Shown here in pieces: positions 41,001-52,200 of a DNA stretch of 64,000 nt. The first letter of the stretch is position 1. Each line of letters opens with the position of its first letter. The DNA comes from Limnomonas spitsbergensis (lineage: Eukaryota > Chlorophyta > Chlorophyceae > Chlamydomonadales), in NCBI GenBank assembly GCA_037349105.1, contig JAYJMM010000120.1, positions 4,778,001-4,842,000 on the forward strand, read 5' to 3'. The translations under genes were made by a program, and so were the position numbers. The notes below the pieces were generated by a model. The model had not been told where the DNA came from. It did not search any database and was given only the letters and a program-made list of their open reading frames with translations.

Positions 41001-42749
41001 TGGCCTCGCCTTTGTGTGCTGGATCTCACTGCTTCATGACCCTGGCCCCGCCTTTGTGTGCTGGATCTCACTGCTTCATGACCCTGGCCCCGCCTTTGTG
41101 TGCTGGATCTCACTGCTTCATGACCCTGTCCCAGCCTTTGTGTGCTGGATCTCACTGCTTCATAAACCTGGCCTCGCCCTTGTGTGCTGGATCTCACTGC
41201 TTCATGACCCTGACCCCACCTTTGTGTGCTGGATCTCAATGCTTCATGACCCTGACCCTGCCTTTGTGTGCTGGATCTCACTGCTTCATAAACCTGGCCT
41301 CGCCCTTGTGTGCTGGATCTCACTGCTTCATGACCCTGACCCCGCCTTTGTGTGCTGGATTTCACTGCTTCATGGTCATGGCCCCGCCTTTGTGTGCTGG
41401 ATCTCACTGCTTCATGACCCTGGCCCCGCCTTTGTGTGCTGGATCTCACTGCTTCATGACCCTGGCCCCGCCTTTGTGTGCTGGATCTCACTGCTTCATG
41501 ACCCTGGCCCCGCCTTTGTGTGCTGGATCTCACTGCTTCCTTTGTGTGCTGGATCTCACTGCTTCATGAACCTGGCCCCACCCTTGTGTGCTGGATCTCA
41601 CTGCTTCATGACCCTAGCCCCGCCCTTGTGTGTTGGATCTCACTGCTTCATGACCCTGGCCCCGCCTTTGTGTGCTGGATCTCACTGCTTCATGACCCTG
41701 GCCCCGCCTTTGTGTGCTGGATCTCACTGCTTCATGACCCTGGCCCCGCCTTTGTGTGCTGGATCTCACTACTTCGTGACCCTGGCCCCGCCTTTGTGTG
41801 CTGGATCTCACTGCTTCATGACCCTGGCCCCGCCTTTGTGTGCTGGATCTCACTGCTTCATGACCCTGGCCCCGCCTTTGTGTGCTGGATCTCACTGCTT
41901 CCTTTGTGTGCTGGATCTCACTGCTTCATGAACCTGGCCCCACCCTTGTGTGCTGGATCTCACTGCTTCATGACCCTAGCCCCGCCCTTGTGTGCTGGAT
42001 CTCACTGCTTCATGACCCTGGCCCCGCCTTTGTGTGCTGGATCTCACTGCTTCATGACCCTGGCCCCGCCTTTGTGTGCTGGATCTCACTGCTTCATGAC
42101 CCTGACCCCGCCTTTGTGTGCTGGATCTCACTGCTTCGTGACCCTGGCCCCGCCTTTGTGTGCTGGATCTCACTGCTTCATGACCCTGGCCTCGCCTTTG
42201 TGTGCTGGATCTCACTGCTTCATGACCCTGGCCCCGCCTTTGTGTGCTGGATCTCACTGCTGCATGACCCTGGCCTCGCCTTTGTGTGCTGGATCTCACT
42301 GCTTCATGACCCTGGCCCCGCCTTTGTGTGCTGGATCTCACTGCTTCATGACCCTGGCCCCGCCTTTGTGTGCTGGATCTCACTGCTTCATGACCCTGTC
42401 CCCGCCCTTGTGTGCTGGATCTCACTGCTTCATGACCCTGGCCCCGCCTTTGTGTGCTGGATCTCACTGCTTCATGACCCTGACCCTGCCTTTGTGTGCT
42501 GGATCTCACTGCTTCATAAACCTGGCCTCGCCCTTGTGTGCTGGATCTCACTGCTTCATGACCCTGACCCCGCCTTTGTGTGCTGGATTTCACTGCTTCA
42601 TGGTCATGGCCCCGCCTTTGTGTGCTGGATCTCACTGCTTCATGACCCTGGCCCCGCCTTTGTGTGCTGGATCTCACTGCTTCATGACCCTGGCCCCGCC
42701 TTTGTGTGCTGGATCTCACTGCTTCATGACCCTGGCCCCGCCTTTGTGT

Positions 42750-45700
42750 GCTGGATCTCACTGCTTCCTTTGTGTGCTGGATCTCACTGCTTCATGACCC
42801 TGGCCCCAACCTTGTGTGCTGGATCTCACTGCTTCATGACCCTGGCCCTGCCTTTGTGTGCTGGATCTCACTGCTTCATGACCCTGACCCTGCCTTTGTG
42901 TGCTGGACCTCAATGCTTCATGACCCTGGCCCCGCCCTTGTGTGCTGGATCTCACTGCTTCATGACCCTGGCCTCGCCTTTGTGTGCTGGATCTCACTGC
43001 TTCCTTTGTGTGCTGGATCTCACTGCTTCATGAACCTGGCCCCACCCTTGTGTGCTGGATCTCACTGCTTCATGACCCTAGCCCCGCCCTTGTGTGCTGG
43101 ATCTCACTGCTTCATGACCCTGGCCCCGCCTTTGTGTGCTGGATCTCACTGCTTCATGACCCTGGCCCCGCCTTTGTGTGCTGGATCTCACTGCTTCATG
43201 ACCCTGACCCCGCCTTTGTGTGCTGGATCTCACTGCTTCGTGACCCTGGCCCCGCCTTTGTGTGCTGGATCTCACTGCTTCATGACCCTGGCCTCGCCTT
43301 TGTGTGCTGGATCTCACTGCTTCATGACCCTGGCCCCGCCTTTGTGTGCTGGATCTCACTGCTGCATGACCCTGGCCTCGCCTTTGTGTGCTGGATCTCA
43401 CTGCTTCATGACCCTGGCCCCGCCTTTGTGTGCTGGATCTCACTGCTTCGTGACCCTGGCCCCGCCTTTGTGTGCTGGATCACACTGCTTCATGACCCTG
43501 GCCCCGCCTTTGTGTGCTGGATCTCACTGCTTCATGACCCTGGCCCTGCCTTTGTGTGCTGGATCTCACTGCTTCATGACCCTGGCCCCGCCCTTGTGTG
43601 CTGGATCTCACTGCTTCATGACCCTGGCCCTGCCTTTGTGTGCTGGATCTCACTGCTTCATGACCCTGGCCCCGCCTTTGTGTGCTGGATCTCACTGCTT
43701 CATGACCCTGTCCCCGCCTTTGTGTGCTGGATCTCACTGCTTCATGACCCTGGCCCCGCCTTTGTGTGCTGGATCTCACTGCTTCATGACCCTGGCCCCG
43801 CCTTTGTGTGCTGGATCACACTGCTTCATGACCCTGGCCCCGCCTTTTTTTTGCTGGATCTCACTGCTTCATGACCCTGGCCTCGCCTTTGTGTGCTGGA
43901 TCTCACTGCTTCATGACCCTGGCCCCGCCTTTGTGTGCTGGATCTCACTGCTTCATGACCCTGGCCCCGCCTTTGTGTGCTGGATCTCACTGCTTCATGA
44001 TCCTAGCCCCGCCTTTGTGTGCTGGATCTCACTGCTTCATGACCTTGGCCCCGCCTTTGTGTGCTGGATCTCACTGCTTCATGACCCTGGCCCCGCCTTT
44101 GTGTGCTGGATCTCACTGCTTCATGACCTTGGCCCCGCCTTTGTGTGCTGGATCTCACTGCTTCATGACCCTGGCCCCGCCTTTGTGTGCTGGATCTCAC
44201 TGCTTCATGACCCTGGCCCCAACCTTGTGTGCTGGATCTCACTGCTTCATGACCCTGGCCCTGCCTTTGTGTGCTGGATCTCACTGCTTCATGACCCTGA
44301 CCCTGCCTTTGTGTGCTGGACCTCAATGCTTCATGACCCTGGCCCCGCCCTTGTGTGCTGGATCTCACTGCTTCATGACCCTGGCCTCGCCTTTGTGTGC
44401 TGGATCTCACTGCTTCCTTTGTGTGCTGGATCTCACTGCTTCATGAACCTGGCCCCACCCTTGTGTGCTGGATCTCACTGCTTCATGACCCTAGCCCCGC
44501 CCTTGTGTGCTGGATCTCACTGCTTCATGACCCTGGCCCCGCCTTTGTGTGCTGGATCTCACTGCTTCATGACCCTGGCCCCGCCTTTGTGTGCTGGATC
44601 TCACTGCTTCATGACCCTGACCCCGCCTTTGTGTGCTGGATCTCACTGCTTCGTGACCCTGGCCCCGCCTTTGTGTGCTGGATCTCACTGCTTCATGACC
44701 CTGGCCTCGCCTTTGTGTGCTGGATCTCACTGCTTCATGACCCTGGCCCCGCCTTTGTGTGCTGGATCTCACTGCTGCATGACCCTGGCCTCGCCTTTGT
44801 GTGCTGGATCTCACTGCTTCATGACCCTGGCCCCGCCTTTGTGTGCTGGATCTCACTGCTTCGTGACCCTGGCCCCGCCTTTGTGTGCTGGATCACACTG
44901 CTTCATGACCCTGGCCCCGCCTTTGTGTGCTGGATCTCACTGCTTCATGACCCTGGCCCTGCCTTTGTGTGCTGGATCTCACTGCTTCATGACCCTGGCC
45001 CCGCCCTTGTGTGCTGGATCTCACTGCTTCATGACCCTGGCCCTGCCTTTGTGTGCTGGATCTCACTCCTTCATGACCCTGGCCCCGCCTTTGTGTGCTG
45101 GATCTCACTGCTTCATGACCCTGTCCCCGCCTTTGTGTGCTGGATCTCACTGCTTCATGACCCTGGCCCCGCCTTTGTGTGCTGGATCTCACTGCTTCAT
45201 GACCCTGGCCCCGCCTTTGTGTGCTGGATCACACTGCTTCATGACCCTGGCCCCGCCTTTTTTTTGCTGGATCTCACTGCTTCATGACCCTGGCCTCGCC
45301 TTTGTGTGCTGGATCTCACTGCTTCATGACCCTGGCCCCGCCTTTGTGTGCTGGATCTCACTGCTTCATGACCCTGGCCCCGCCTTTGTGTGCTGGATCT
45401 CACTGCTTCATGATCCTAGCCCCGCCTTTGTGTGCTGGATCTCACTGCTTCATGACCTTGGCCCCGCCTTTGTGTGCTGGATCTCACTGCTTCATGACCC
45501 TGGCCCCGCCTTTGTGTGCTGGATCTCACTGCTTCATGACCCTGGCCCTGCCTTTGTGTGCTGGATCTCACTGCTTCATGACCCTGGCCCCGCCTTTGTG
45601 TGCTGGATCTCACTGCTTCATGACCCTGTCCCCGCCCTTGTGTGCTGGATCTCACTGCTTCATGACCCTGGCCCCGCCTTTGTGTGCTGGATCTCACTGC

Positions 45701-47720
45701 TTCATGACCCTGACCCTGCCTTTGTGTGCTGGATCTCACTGCTTCATAAACCTGGCCTCGCCCTTGTGTGCTGGATCTCACTGCTTCATGACCCTGACCC
45801 CGCCTTTGTGTGCTGGATTTCACTGCTTCATGGTCATGGCCCCGCCTTTGTGTGCTGGATCTCACTGCTTCATGACCCTGGCCCCGCCTTTGTGTGCTGG
45901 ATCTCACTGCTTCATGACCCTGGCCCCGCCTTTGTGTGCTGGATCTCACTGCTTCATGACCCTGGCCCCGCCTTTGTGTGCTGGATCTCACTGCTTCCTT
46001 TGTGTGCTGGATCTCACTGCTTCATGACCCTGGCCCCAACCTTGTGTGCTGGATCTCACTGCTTCATGACCCTGGCCCTGCCTTTGTGTGCTGGATCTCA
46101 CTGCTTCATGACCCTGACCCTGCCTTTGTGTGCTGGATCTCAATGCTTCATGACCCTGGCCCCGCCCTTGTGTGCTGGATCTCACTGCTTCATGACCCTG
46201 GCCTCGCCTTTGTGTGCTGGATCTCACTGCTTCCTTTGTGTGCTGGATCTCACTGCTTCATGAACCTGGCCCCACCCTTGTGTGCTGGATCTCACTGCTT
46301 CATGACCCTAGCCCCGCCCTTGTGTGCTGGATCTCACTGCTTCATGACCCTGGCCCCGCCTTTGTGTGCTGGATCTCACTGCTTCATGACCCTGGCCCCG
46401 CCTTTGTGTGCTGGATCTCACTGCTTCATGACCCTGACCCCGCCTTTGTGTGCTGGATCTCACTGCTTCGTGACCCTGGCCCCGCCTTTGTGTGCTGGAT
46501 CTCACTGCTTCATGACCCTGGCCTCGCCTTTGTGTGCTGGATCTCACTGCTTCATGACCCTGGCCCCGCCTTTGTGTGCTGGATCTCACTGCTGCATGAC
46601 CCTGGCCTCGCCTTTGTGTGCTGGATCTCACTGCTTCATGACCCTGGCCCCGCCTTTGTGTGCTGGATCTCACTGCTTCGTGACCCTGGCCCCGCCTTTG
46701 TGTGCTGGATCACACTGCTTCATGACCCTGGCCCCGCCTTTGTGTGCTGGATCTCACTGCTTCATGACCCTGGCCCTGCCTTTGTGTGCTGGATCTCACT
46801 GCTTCATGACCCTGGCCCCGCCCTTGTGTGCTGGATCTCACTGCTTCATGACCCTGGCCCTGCCTTTGTGTGCTGGATCTCACTGCTTCATGACCCTGGC
46901 CCCGCCTTTGTGTGCTGGATCTCACTGCTTCATGACCCTGTCCCCGCCTTTGTGTGCTGGATCTCACTGCTTCATGACCCTGGCCCCGCCTTTGTGTGCT
47001 GGATCTCACTGCTTCATGACCCTGGCCCCGCCTTTGTGTGCTGGATCACACTGCTTCATGACCATGGCCCCGCCTTTGTGTGCTGGATCTCACTGCTTCA
47101 TGACCCTGGCCTCGCCTTTGTGTGCTGGATCTCACTGCTTCATGACCCTGGCCCCGCCTTTGTGTGCTGGATCTCACTGCTTCATGACCCTGGCCCCGCC
47201 TTTGTGTGCTGGATCTCACTGCTTCATGATCCTAGCCCCGCCTTTGTGTGCTGGATCTCACTGCTTCATGACCTTGGCCCCGCCTTTGTGTGCTGGATCT
47301 CACTGCTTCATGACCCTGGCCCCGCCTTTGTGTGCTGGATCTCACTGCTTCATGACCCTGGCCCTGCCTTTGTGTGCTGGATCTCACTGCTTCATGACCC
47401 TGGCCCCGCCTTTGTGTGCTGGATCTCACTGCTTCATGACCCTGGCCCTGCCTTTGTGTGCTGGATCTCACTGCTTCATGACCCTAGCCCCGCCTTTGTG
47501 TGCTGGATCTCACTGCTTCATGACCCTGGCCCCGCCCTTGTGTGCTGGATCTCACTGCTTCATGACCCTGGCCCTGCCTTTGTGTGCTGGATCTCACTGC
47601 TTCATGACCCTGACCCCGCCTTTGTGTGCTGGATCTCACTGCTTCATGACCCTGGCCCCGCCTTTGTGTGCTGGATCTCACTGCTTCATGACCCTGGCCC
47701 CGCCTTTTTTTTGCTGGATC
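42750..47720. repeat. Higher-order repeat near the donor end, 1,413-bp offset
   Basis: Blocks starting at 42984 and 44397 are 1,413 bp apart, and a related block starts at 46214. All contain ctgctgcatgaccctggcctcg. A T8 variant (gcctttttttttgctgg type) sits at 43845-43852, 45258-45265 and 47705-47712. Confidence 0.75.
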
Positions 47721-48212
47721 TCACTGCTTCATGACCCTGGCCCTGCCTTTGTGTGCTGGATCTCACTGCTTCATGACCCTGGCCCCGCCTTTGTGTGCTG
47801 GATCTCACTGCTTCCTTTGTGTGCTGGATCTCAATGCTTCATGACCCTGCCCCCGCCCTTGTGTGCTGGATCTCACTGCTTCATGACCCTGGCCCTGCCT
47901 TTGTGTGCTGGATCTCACTGCTTCATGACCCTGACCCCGCCTTTGTGTGCTGGATCTCACTGCTTCATGACCCTGGCCCCGCCTTTGTGTGCTGGATCTC
48001 ACTGCTTCATGACCCTGGCCCCGCCTTTGTGTGCTGGATCTCACTGCTTCATGACCCTGGCCCTGCCTTTGTGTGCTGGATCTCACTGCTTCATGACCCT
48101 GGCCCCGCCTTTGTGTGCTGGATCTCACTGCTTCATGACCCTGACCCCGCCCTTGTGTGCTGGATCACACTGCTTCATGACCCTGGCCCTGCCTTTGTGT
48201 GCTGGATCTCAC

Positions 48213-48328
48213 CTGTGTAGAGTAAGAACGGTCCGGTTGCCTCCGAGATCAAGCCGGCAGATCCGCTGAACACTCCGTCTTGGTCCCACCACTTGCCGGG
48301 CTCCAAGGCGATGGGCAGGCGTTGCCAC
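48213..48328 (-). CDS. GH32 exon 4: W-LPIAL / FSGSA block
   Basis: The acceptor is CTATCAG and the donor ACAG|GTGAGATCC; 116 nt, phase 2 in and phase 1 out. It encodes WQRLPIALEPGKWWDQDGVF followed by SGSAGLISEATGPFLLYT. This aligns with the conserved GH32 block W..LP.AL.P..W.D..GVFSGSAT....G.P.ILYTG; FSGSA helps form the sugar-binding site. The codon shared with exon 3 gives Arg (DLA-R-WQRLP), the residue context expected in the family. The donor is the first base of a 43.7-kb tandem array whose unit repeats the GTGAGATCC sequence. Confidence 0.88.
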
Positions 48329-48370
48329 CTGATAGGGTTGCACGGGGGGATTAGTAGATTCAGTCACTGG

Positions 48371-48420
48371 TTTGTCAGAGAGGTATGTCAGAGAGGTTTG
48401 TCAGAGAGGTTTGTCAGAAA
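48371..48420. repeat. 13-bp tandem repeat (gtcagagaggttt) x4
   Basis: Four successive copies: gtcagagaggtat, gtcagagaggttt twice, and a degenerate gtcagaaaagtgt. It lies close to the 3' end of intron 3. Confidence 0.85.
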
Positions 48421-48552
48421 AGTGTTGCAAGATGGCACGGTGGGGGGGGGGCAATCGCAGGTGGTGTGTGGGGGGCAGGTCTTAAACCGGCTAGACAAAG
48501 GGGCCCGACTGTCCGGAGTGAGTGTGTGGGTGCGCTCCCCTAGATGTGTGTG

Positions 48553-48592
48553 TGTGGTGGGGGTGGGTGGGTGGGTGGATGGGTGGGTGTGG
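48553..48592. repeat. GGGT-rich microsatellite (gggtgggtgggtggatggg)
   Basis: A run of tgggtggg repeats on the + strand in intron 3, with four or more G3 runs at short spacing, so it could form a G-quadruplex on the antisense strand. Confidence 0.75.
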
Positions 48593-48998
48593 TTGAGGCG
48601 GGTCCGTAACCGGCTGGCAGGAGGGGTGTCACAAGATCGCAGGGAGGCGCGGCTGGGTGAGGCATGGTGGGAGCCGTTTAGACAAAGGGGTGGAACTAGA
48701 TCGCCCAGGGGGAGCGGGTGGGTGGGGCCGGTCGCCAACGAGTAAAAAACAGAGGCGGGTCAATGCTGACTAGCCAGCAATACATATTTTATGTGTGCGT
48801 GTTCACGTCGTAATAACAGTGAAAATAAATAAATAAATTAAAAAGCCGGGCCCCCCTTGCCCTCCCCCCCCCACCCCCACTGGCCTGACCTTCAAGAAAT
48901 GCTGAGCTGCAGAAGACAAACCAACACTCCGGTTTTTTTAAGTTTTAGGCGTCCTCACGTGATCCTTTGAACACCCGTGTGTCGATTCCAGTGCGCAC

Positions 48999-49131
48999 CT
49001 TGCCAGGTCTCTCGAGGCTACGTGCCCCCACGACGGCGCTCCCCACACGGGCTTGACCGGGTTGAACTGAAAGAAGACGTGCCGCACGCCCTTCCAGTCC
49101 ATCATGCCGTTAGGGTCGTTGAGCCAGGTAC
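48999..49131 (-). CDS. GH32 exon 3: WLNDPNG catalytic nucleophile exon
   Basis: The acceptor is GGCAG|GTACC and the donor AAG|GTGCGC; 133 nt, phase 1 in and phase 2 out. The exon encodes TWLNDPNGMMDWKGVRHVFF, then QFNPVKPVWGAPSWGHVASR and DLA. It carries the GH32 signature N-D-P-N-G, whose Asp is the catalytic nucleophile, and the QFNP..VWG..WGH..S.DL block of the first blade of the five-bladed propeller. Compare the plant pattern WMNDPNG..YHLFYQYNP..VWG..WGH..S.DL. The open frame runs further upstream to a Met at 49210, but that part shows no family similarity, and the acceptor directly before the motif explains the boundary better. Confidence 0.88.
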
Positions 49132-49230
49132 CTGCCATGTCAATAGTCTTATTAAGGTACAGGACTTGGGCCCAATCAGCCGTCCTGGGCAACCTGGCCC
49201 AACGCCCCAACCCATGTCACGAGGGGTACC

Positions 49231-52200
49231 GGTTCAGCGTCAAGGGAACCGCCAGGGCAGCGGAAGGGGTAGGCACCTGTGCACTAGGAGGAGGGGCACC
49301 TGTGCAGTATATCTGAGACTCAGGGGGGCAAGGGAACCGCCAGGGCAGCGGAAGGGGAAGGCGCCGGTGCACTAGGAGGAGGGGCACCTGTGCAGTCTAT
49401 CTGAGACTCAGGCGATCAAGGGAACTGCCAGGGCAGCGGAAGGGGTAGGCACTTGTGCACTAGGAGGAGGGGCACCTGTGCAGTATATCTGAGACTCAGG
49501 CGGTCAAGGGAACTGCCAGGGCAGCGGAAGGGGTAGGCGCCGGTGCACTAGGAGGAGGGGCACCTGTGCAGTATATCTGAGACTCAGGGGGTCAAGGGAA
49601 CTGCCTGGGCAGCGGAAGGGGTAGGCGCCGATGCACAAGGAGGAGGGGCACCTGTGCAGTATATTTGAGACTCAGGGGGTCAAGGGAACTGCCAGGGCAG
49701 CGGAAGGGGTAGGCACATGTGCACTAGGAGGAGGGGCACCTGTGCAGTATATCTGAGTCTCAGGGGGTCAAGGGAACCGCCAGGGCAGCGGAAGGGGTAG
49801 GCGCCGGTGCACTAGGAGGAGGGGCACCTGTGCAGTATATCTGAGACTCAGGGGGTCAAGGGAACTGTCAGGGCAGCGGAAGGGGTAGGCGCCGGTGCAC
49901 TAGGAGGAGGGGCACCTGTGCAGTATATCTGAGACTCAGGCGGTCAAGGGAACCGCCTGGGCAGCGGAAGGGGTAGGCACCTGTGCACTAGGAGGAGGGG
50001 CACCTGTGCAGTATATCTGAGACTCAGGCGGTCAAGGGAACTGCCAGGGCAGCGGAAGGGGTAGGCACGTGTGCAGTAGGAGGAGGGGCACCTGTGCAGT
50101 ATATCTGAGACTCAGGGTGTCAAGGGAACTGCCAGGGCAGCGGAAGGGGTAGGCGCCGGTGCAGTAGGAGGAGGGGCACCTGTGCAGTATATCTGAGACT
50201 CAGGCGGTCAAGGGAACCGCCTGGGCAGCGGAAGGGGTAGGCACATGTGCACTAGGAGGAGGGGCACCTGTGCAGTATATCTGAGACTCAGGGGGTCAAG
50301 GGAACCGCCAGGGCAGCGGAAGGGGTAGGCACCTGTGCACTAGGAGGAGGGGCACCTGTAAAGTATATCTGAGACTCAGGGTGTCAAGGGAACTGCCAGG
50401 GCAGCGGAAGGGGTAGGCGCCGGTGCAGTAGGAGGAGGGGCACCTGTGCAGTCTATCTGAGACTCAGGCGATCAAGGGAACTGCCAGGGCAGCGGAAGGG
50501 ATAGGCACTTGTGCACTAGGAGGAGGGGCACCTGTGCAGTATATCTGAGACTCAGGCGGTCAAGGGAACTGCCAGGGCAGCGGAAGGGGTAGGCGCCGGT
50601 GCACTAGGAGGAGGGGCACCTGTGCAGTATATCTGAGACTCAGGGTGTCAAGGGAACTGCCAGGGCAGCGGAAGGGGTAGGCGCCGGTGCACTAGGAGGA
50701 GGGGCACCTGTGCAGTATATCTGAGACTCAGGGGGTCAAGGGAACTGCCTGGGCAGCGGAAGGGGTAGGCGCCGATGCACTAGGAGGAGGGGCACCTGTG
50801 CAGTATATTTGAGACTCAGCGGGTCAAGGGAACTGCCAGGGCAGCGGAAGGGGTAGGCACATGTGCACTAGGAGGAGGGGCACCTGTGCAGTATATCTGA
50901 GTCTCAGGCGGTCAAGGGAACCGCCAGGGCAGTGGAAGGGGTAGGCGCCGGTGCACTAGGAGGAGGGGCACCTGTGCAGTATATCTGAGACTCAGGGGGG
51001 CAAGGGAACCGCCAGGGCAGCGGAAGGGGAAGGCGGCGGTGCAGTAGGAGGAGGGGCACCTGTGCAGTCTATCTGAGACTCAGGCGATCAAGGGAACTGC
51101 CAGGGCAGCGGAAGGGGTAGGCACTTGTGCACTAGGAGGAGGGGCACCTGTGCAGTATATCTGAGACTCAGGCGGTCAGGGGAACTGCCAGGGCAGCGGA
51201 AGGGGTAGGCGCCGGTGCACTAGGAGGAGGGGCACCTGTGCAGTATATCTGAGACTCAGGGGGTCAAGGGAACTGCCTGGGCAGCGGAAGGGGTAGGCGC
51301 CGATGCACAAGGAGGAGGGGCACCTGTGCAGTATATTTGAGACTCAGGGGGTCAAGGGAACTGCCAGGGCAGCGGAAGGGGTAGGCACATGTGCACTAGG
51401 AGGAGGGGCACCTGTGCAGTATATCTGAGTCTCAGGGGGTCAAGGGAACCGCCAGGGCAGCGGAAGGGGTAGGCGCCGGTGCACTAGGAGGAGGGGCACC
51501 TGTGCAGTATATCTGAGACTCAGGGGGTCAAGGGAACTGTCAGGGCAGCGGAAGGGGTAGGCGCCGGTGCACTAGGAGGAGGGGCACCTGTGCAGTATAT
51601 CTGAGACTCAGGCGGTCAAGGGAACCGCCTGGGCAGCGGAAGGGGTAGGCACCTGTGCACTAGGAGGAGGGGCACCTGTGCAGTATATCTGAGACTCAGG
51701 CGGTCAAGGGAACTGCCAGGGCAGCGGAAGGGGTAGGCACGTGTGCAGTAGGAGGAGGGGCACCTGTGCAGTATATCTGAGACTCAGGGTGTCAAGGGAA
51801 CTGCCAGGGCAGCGGAAGGGGTAGGCGCCGGTGCAGTAGGAGGAGGGGCACCTGTGCAGTATATCTGAGACTCAGGCGGTCAAGGGAACCGCCTGGGCAG
51901 CGGAAGGGGTAGGCGCCTGTGCACTAGGAGGAGGGGCACCTGTGCAGTATATCTGAGACTCAGGGGGTCAAGGGAACCGCCAGGGCAGCGGAAGGGGTAG
52001 GCACCTGTGCACTAGGAGGAGGGGCACCTGTGCAGTATATCTGAGACTCAGGGTGTCAAGGGAACTGCCAGGGCAGCGGAAGGGGTAGGCGCCGGTGCAG
52101 TAGGAGGAGGGGCACCTGTGCAGTCTATCTGAGACTCAGGCGATCAAGGGAACTGCCAGGGCAGCGGAAGGGATAGGCACTTGTGCACTAGGAGGAGGGG

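Larger units (their letters stand above)
3619..48212 (-). other. GH32 intron 4, about 44.6 kb
   Basis: Donor ACAG|GTGAGATCC at 48212-48211 and acceptor CTGCCTTCACAG at 3619 bound 44,594 nt. The exon 4 to exon 5 join restores LLYTGVMNF in frame. Except for about 870 nt at the 3' end, the intron is a 42-bp tandem array. The 3' end (3619-4485) holds degenerate copies of the exon 5 start and no recognisable gene. Confidence 0.82.
4486..48212. repeat. Giant 42-bp minisatellite, over 1,000 copies, filling intron 4
   Basis: On the + strand the unit is ctcactgcttcatgaccctg + gccccgcctttgtgtgctgg + at (42 bp). On the sense (minus) strand it starts GTGAGATCCAGCACACAAAG. The array runs 43.7 kb without interruption, about 1,040-1,060 units. 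Frequent variants are gaccctgacc, ccctgcc, cccaccc, atcacac for atctcac, ctgaatc for ctggatc, and a 26-bp short unit. The right end is exactly the exon 4 donor; the left end is about 870 nt before exon 5. Because 42 is a multiple of 3, several frames on both strands stay open for hundreds of codons (14-residue repeats such as LLHDPGPAFVCWIS). These are a property of the repeat. Confidence 0.97.
48329..48998 (-). other. GH32 intron 3
   Basis: The 670-nt intron has donor GTGCGC (48998) and acceptor CTATCAG (48329). It contains a short 13-bp repeat, a GGGT-rich tract, a poly-G run (48442-48450) and an AT-rich section around 48780-48840 (aaataaataaataaatta). I see no gene in it. Confidence 0.8.

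Noticed and set aside
37252..41931. Open frame of 1,559 codons on the + strand made of LLHDPGPAFVCWIS-type repeats
   Set aside because: The 42-bp unit is a multiple of 3 and has few stops in several frames on both strands. The region lies inside an intron of a gene on the other strand, and frames break exactly at the 26-bp short units.
4486..48212. A CRISPR array
   Set aside because: Units are contiguous 42-bp tandem copies with no unique spacers, in eukaryotic intronic DNA.
4426..48269. Dozens of further long + and - strand frames (SHCFMTLAPPLCAG, EAVRSSTQRRGQGH repeats)
   Set aside because: Same cause. Several overlapping frames of the same DNA are open at once, with no start, context or domain. 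A repetitive surface protein was considered, but no frame is favoured.
48938..49210. Independent small gene starting MGRWARLPRTADWAQ before NDPNG
   Set aside because: The upstream part has no family similarity, and an acceptor lies directly before the conserved motif. The tail after 48999 is intronic, and exon 4 joins in phase.
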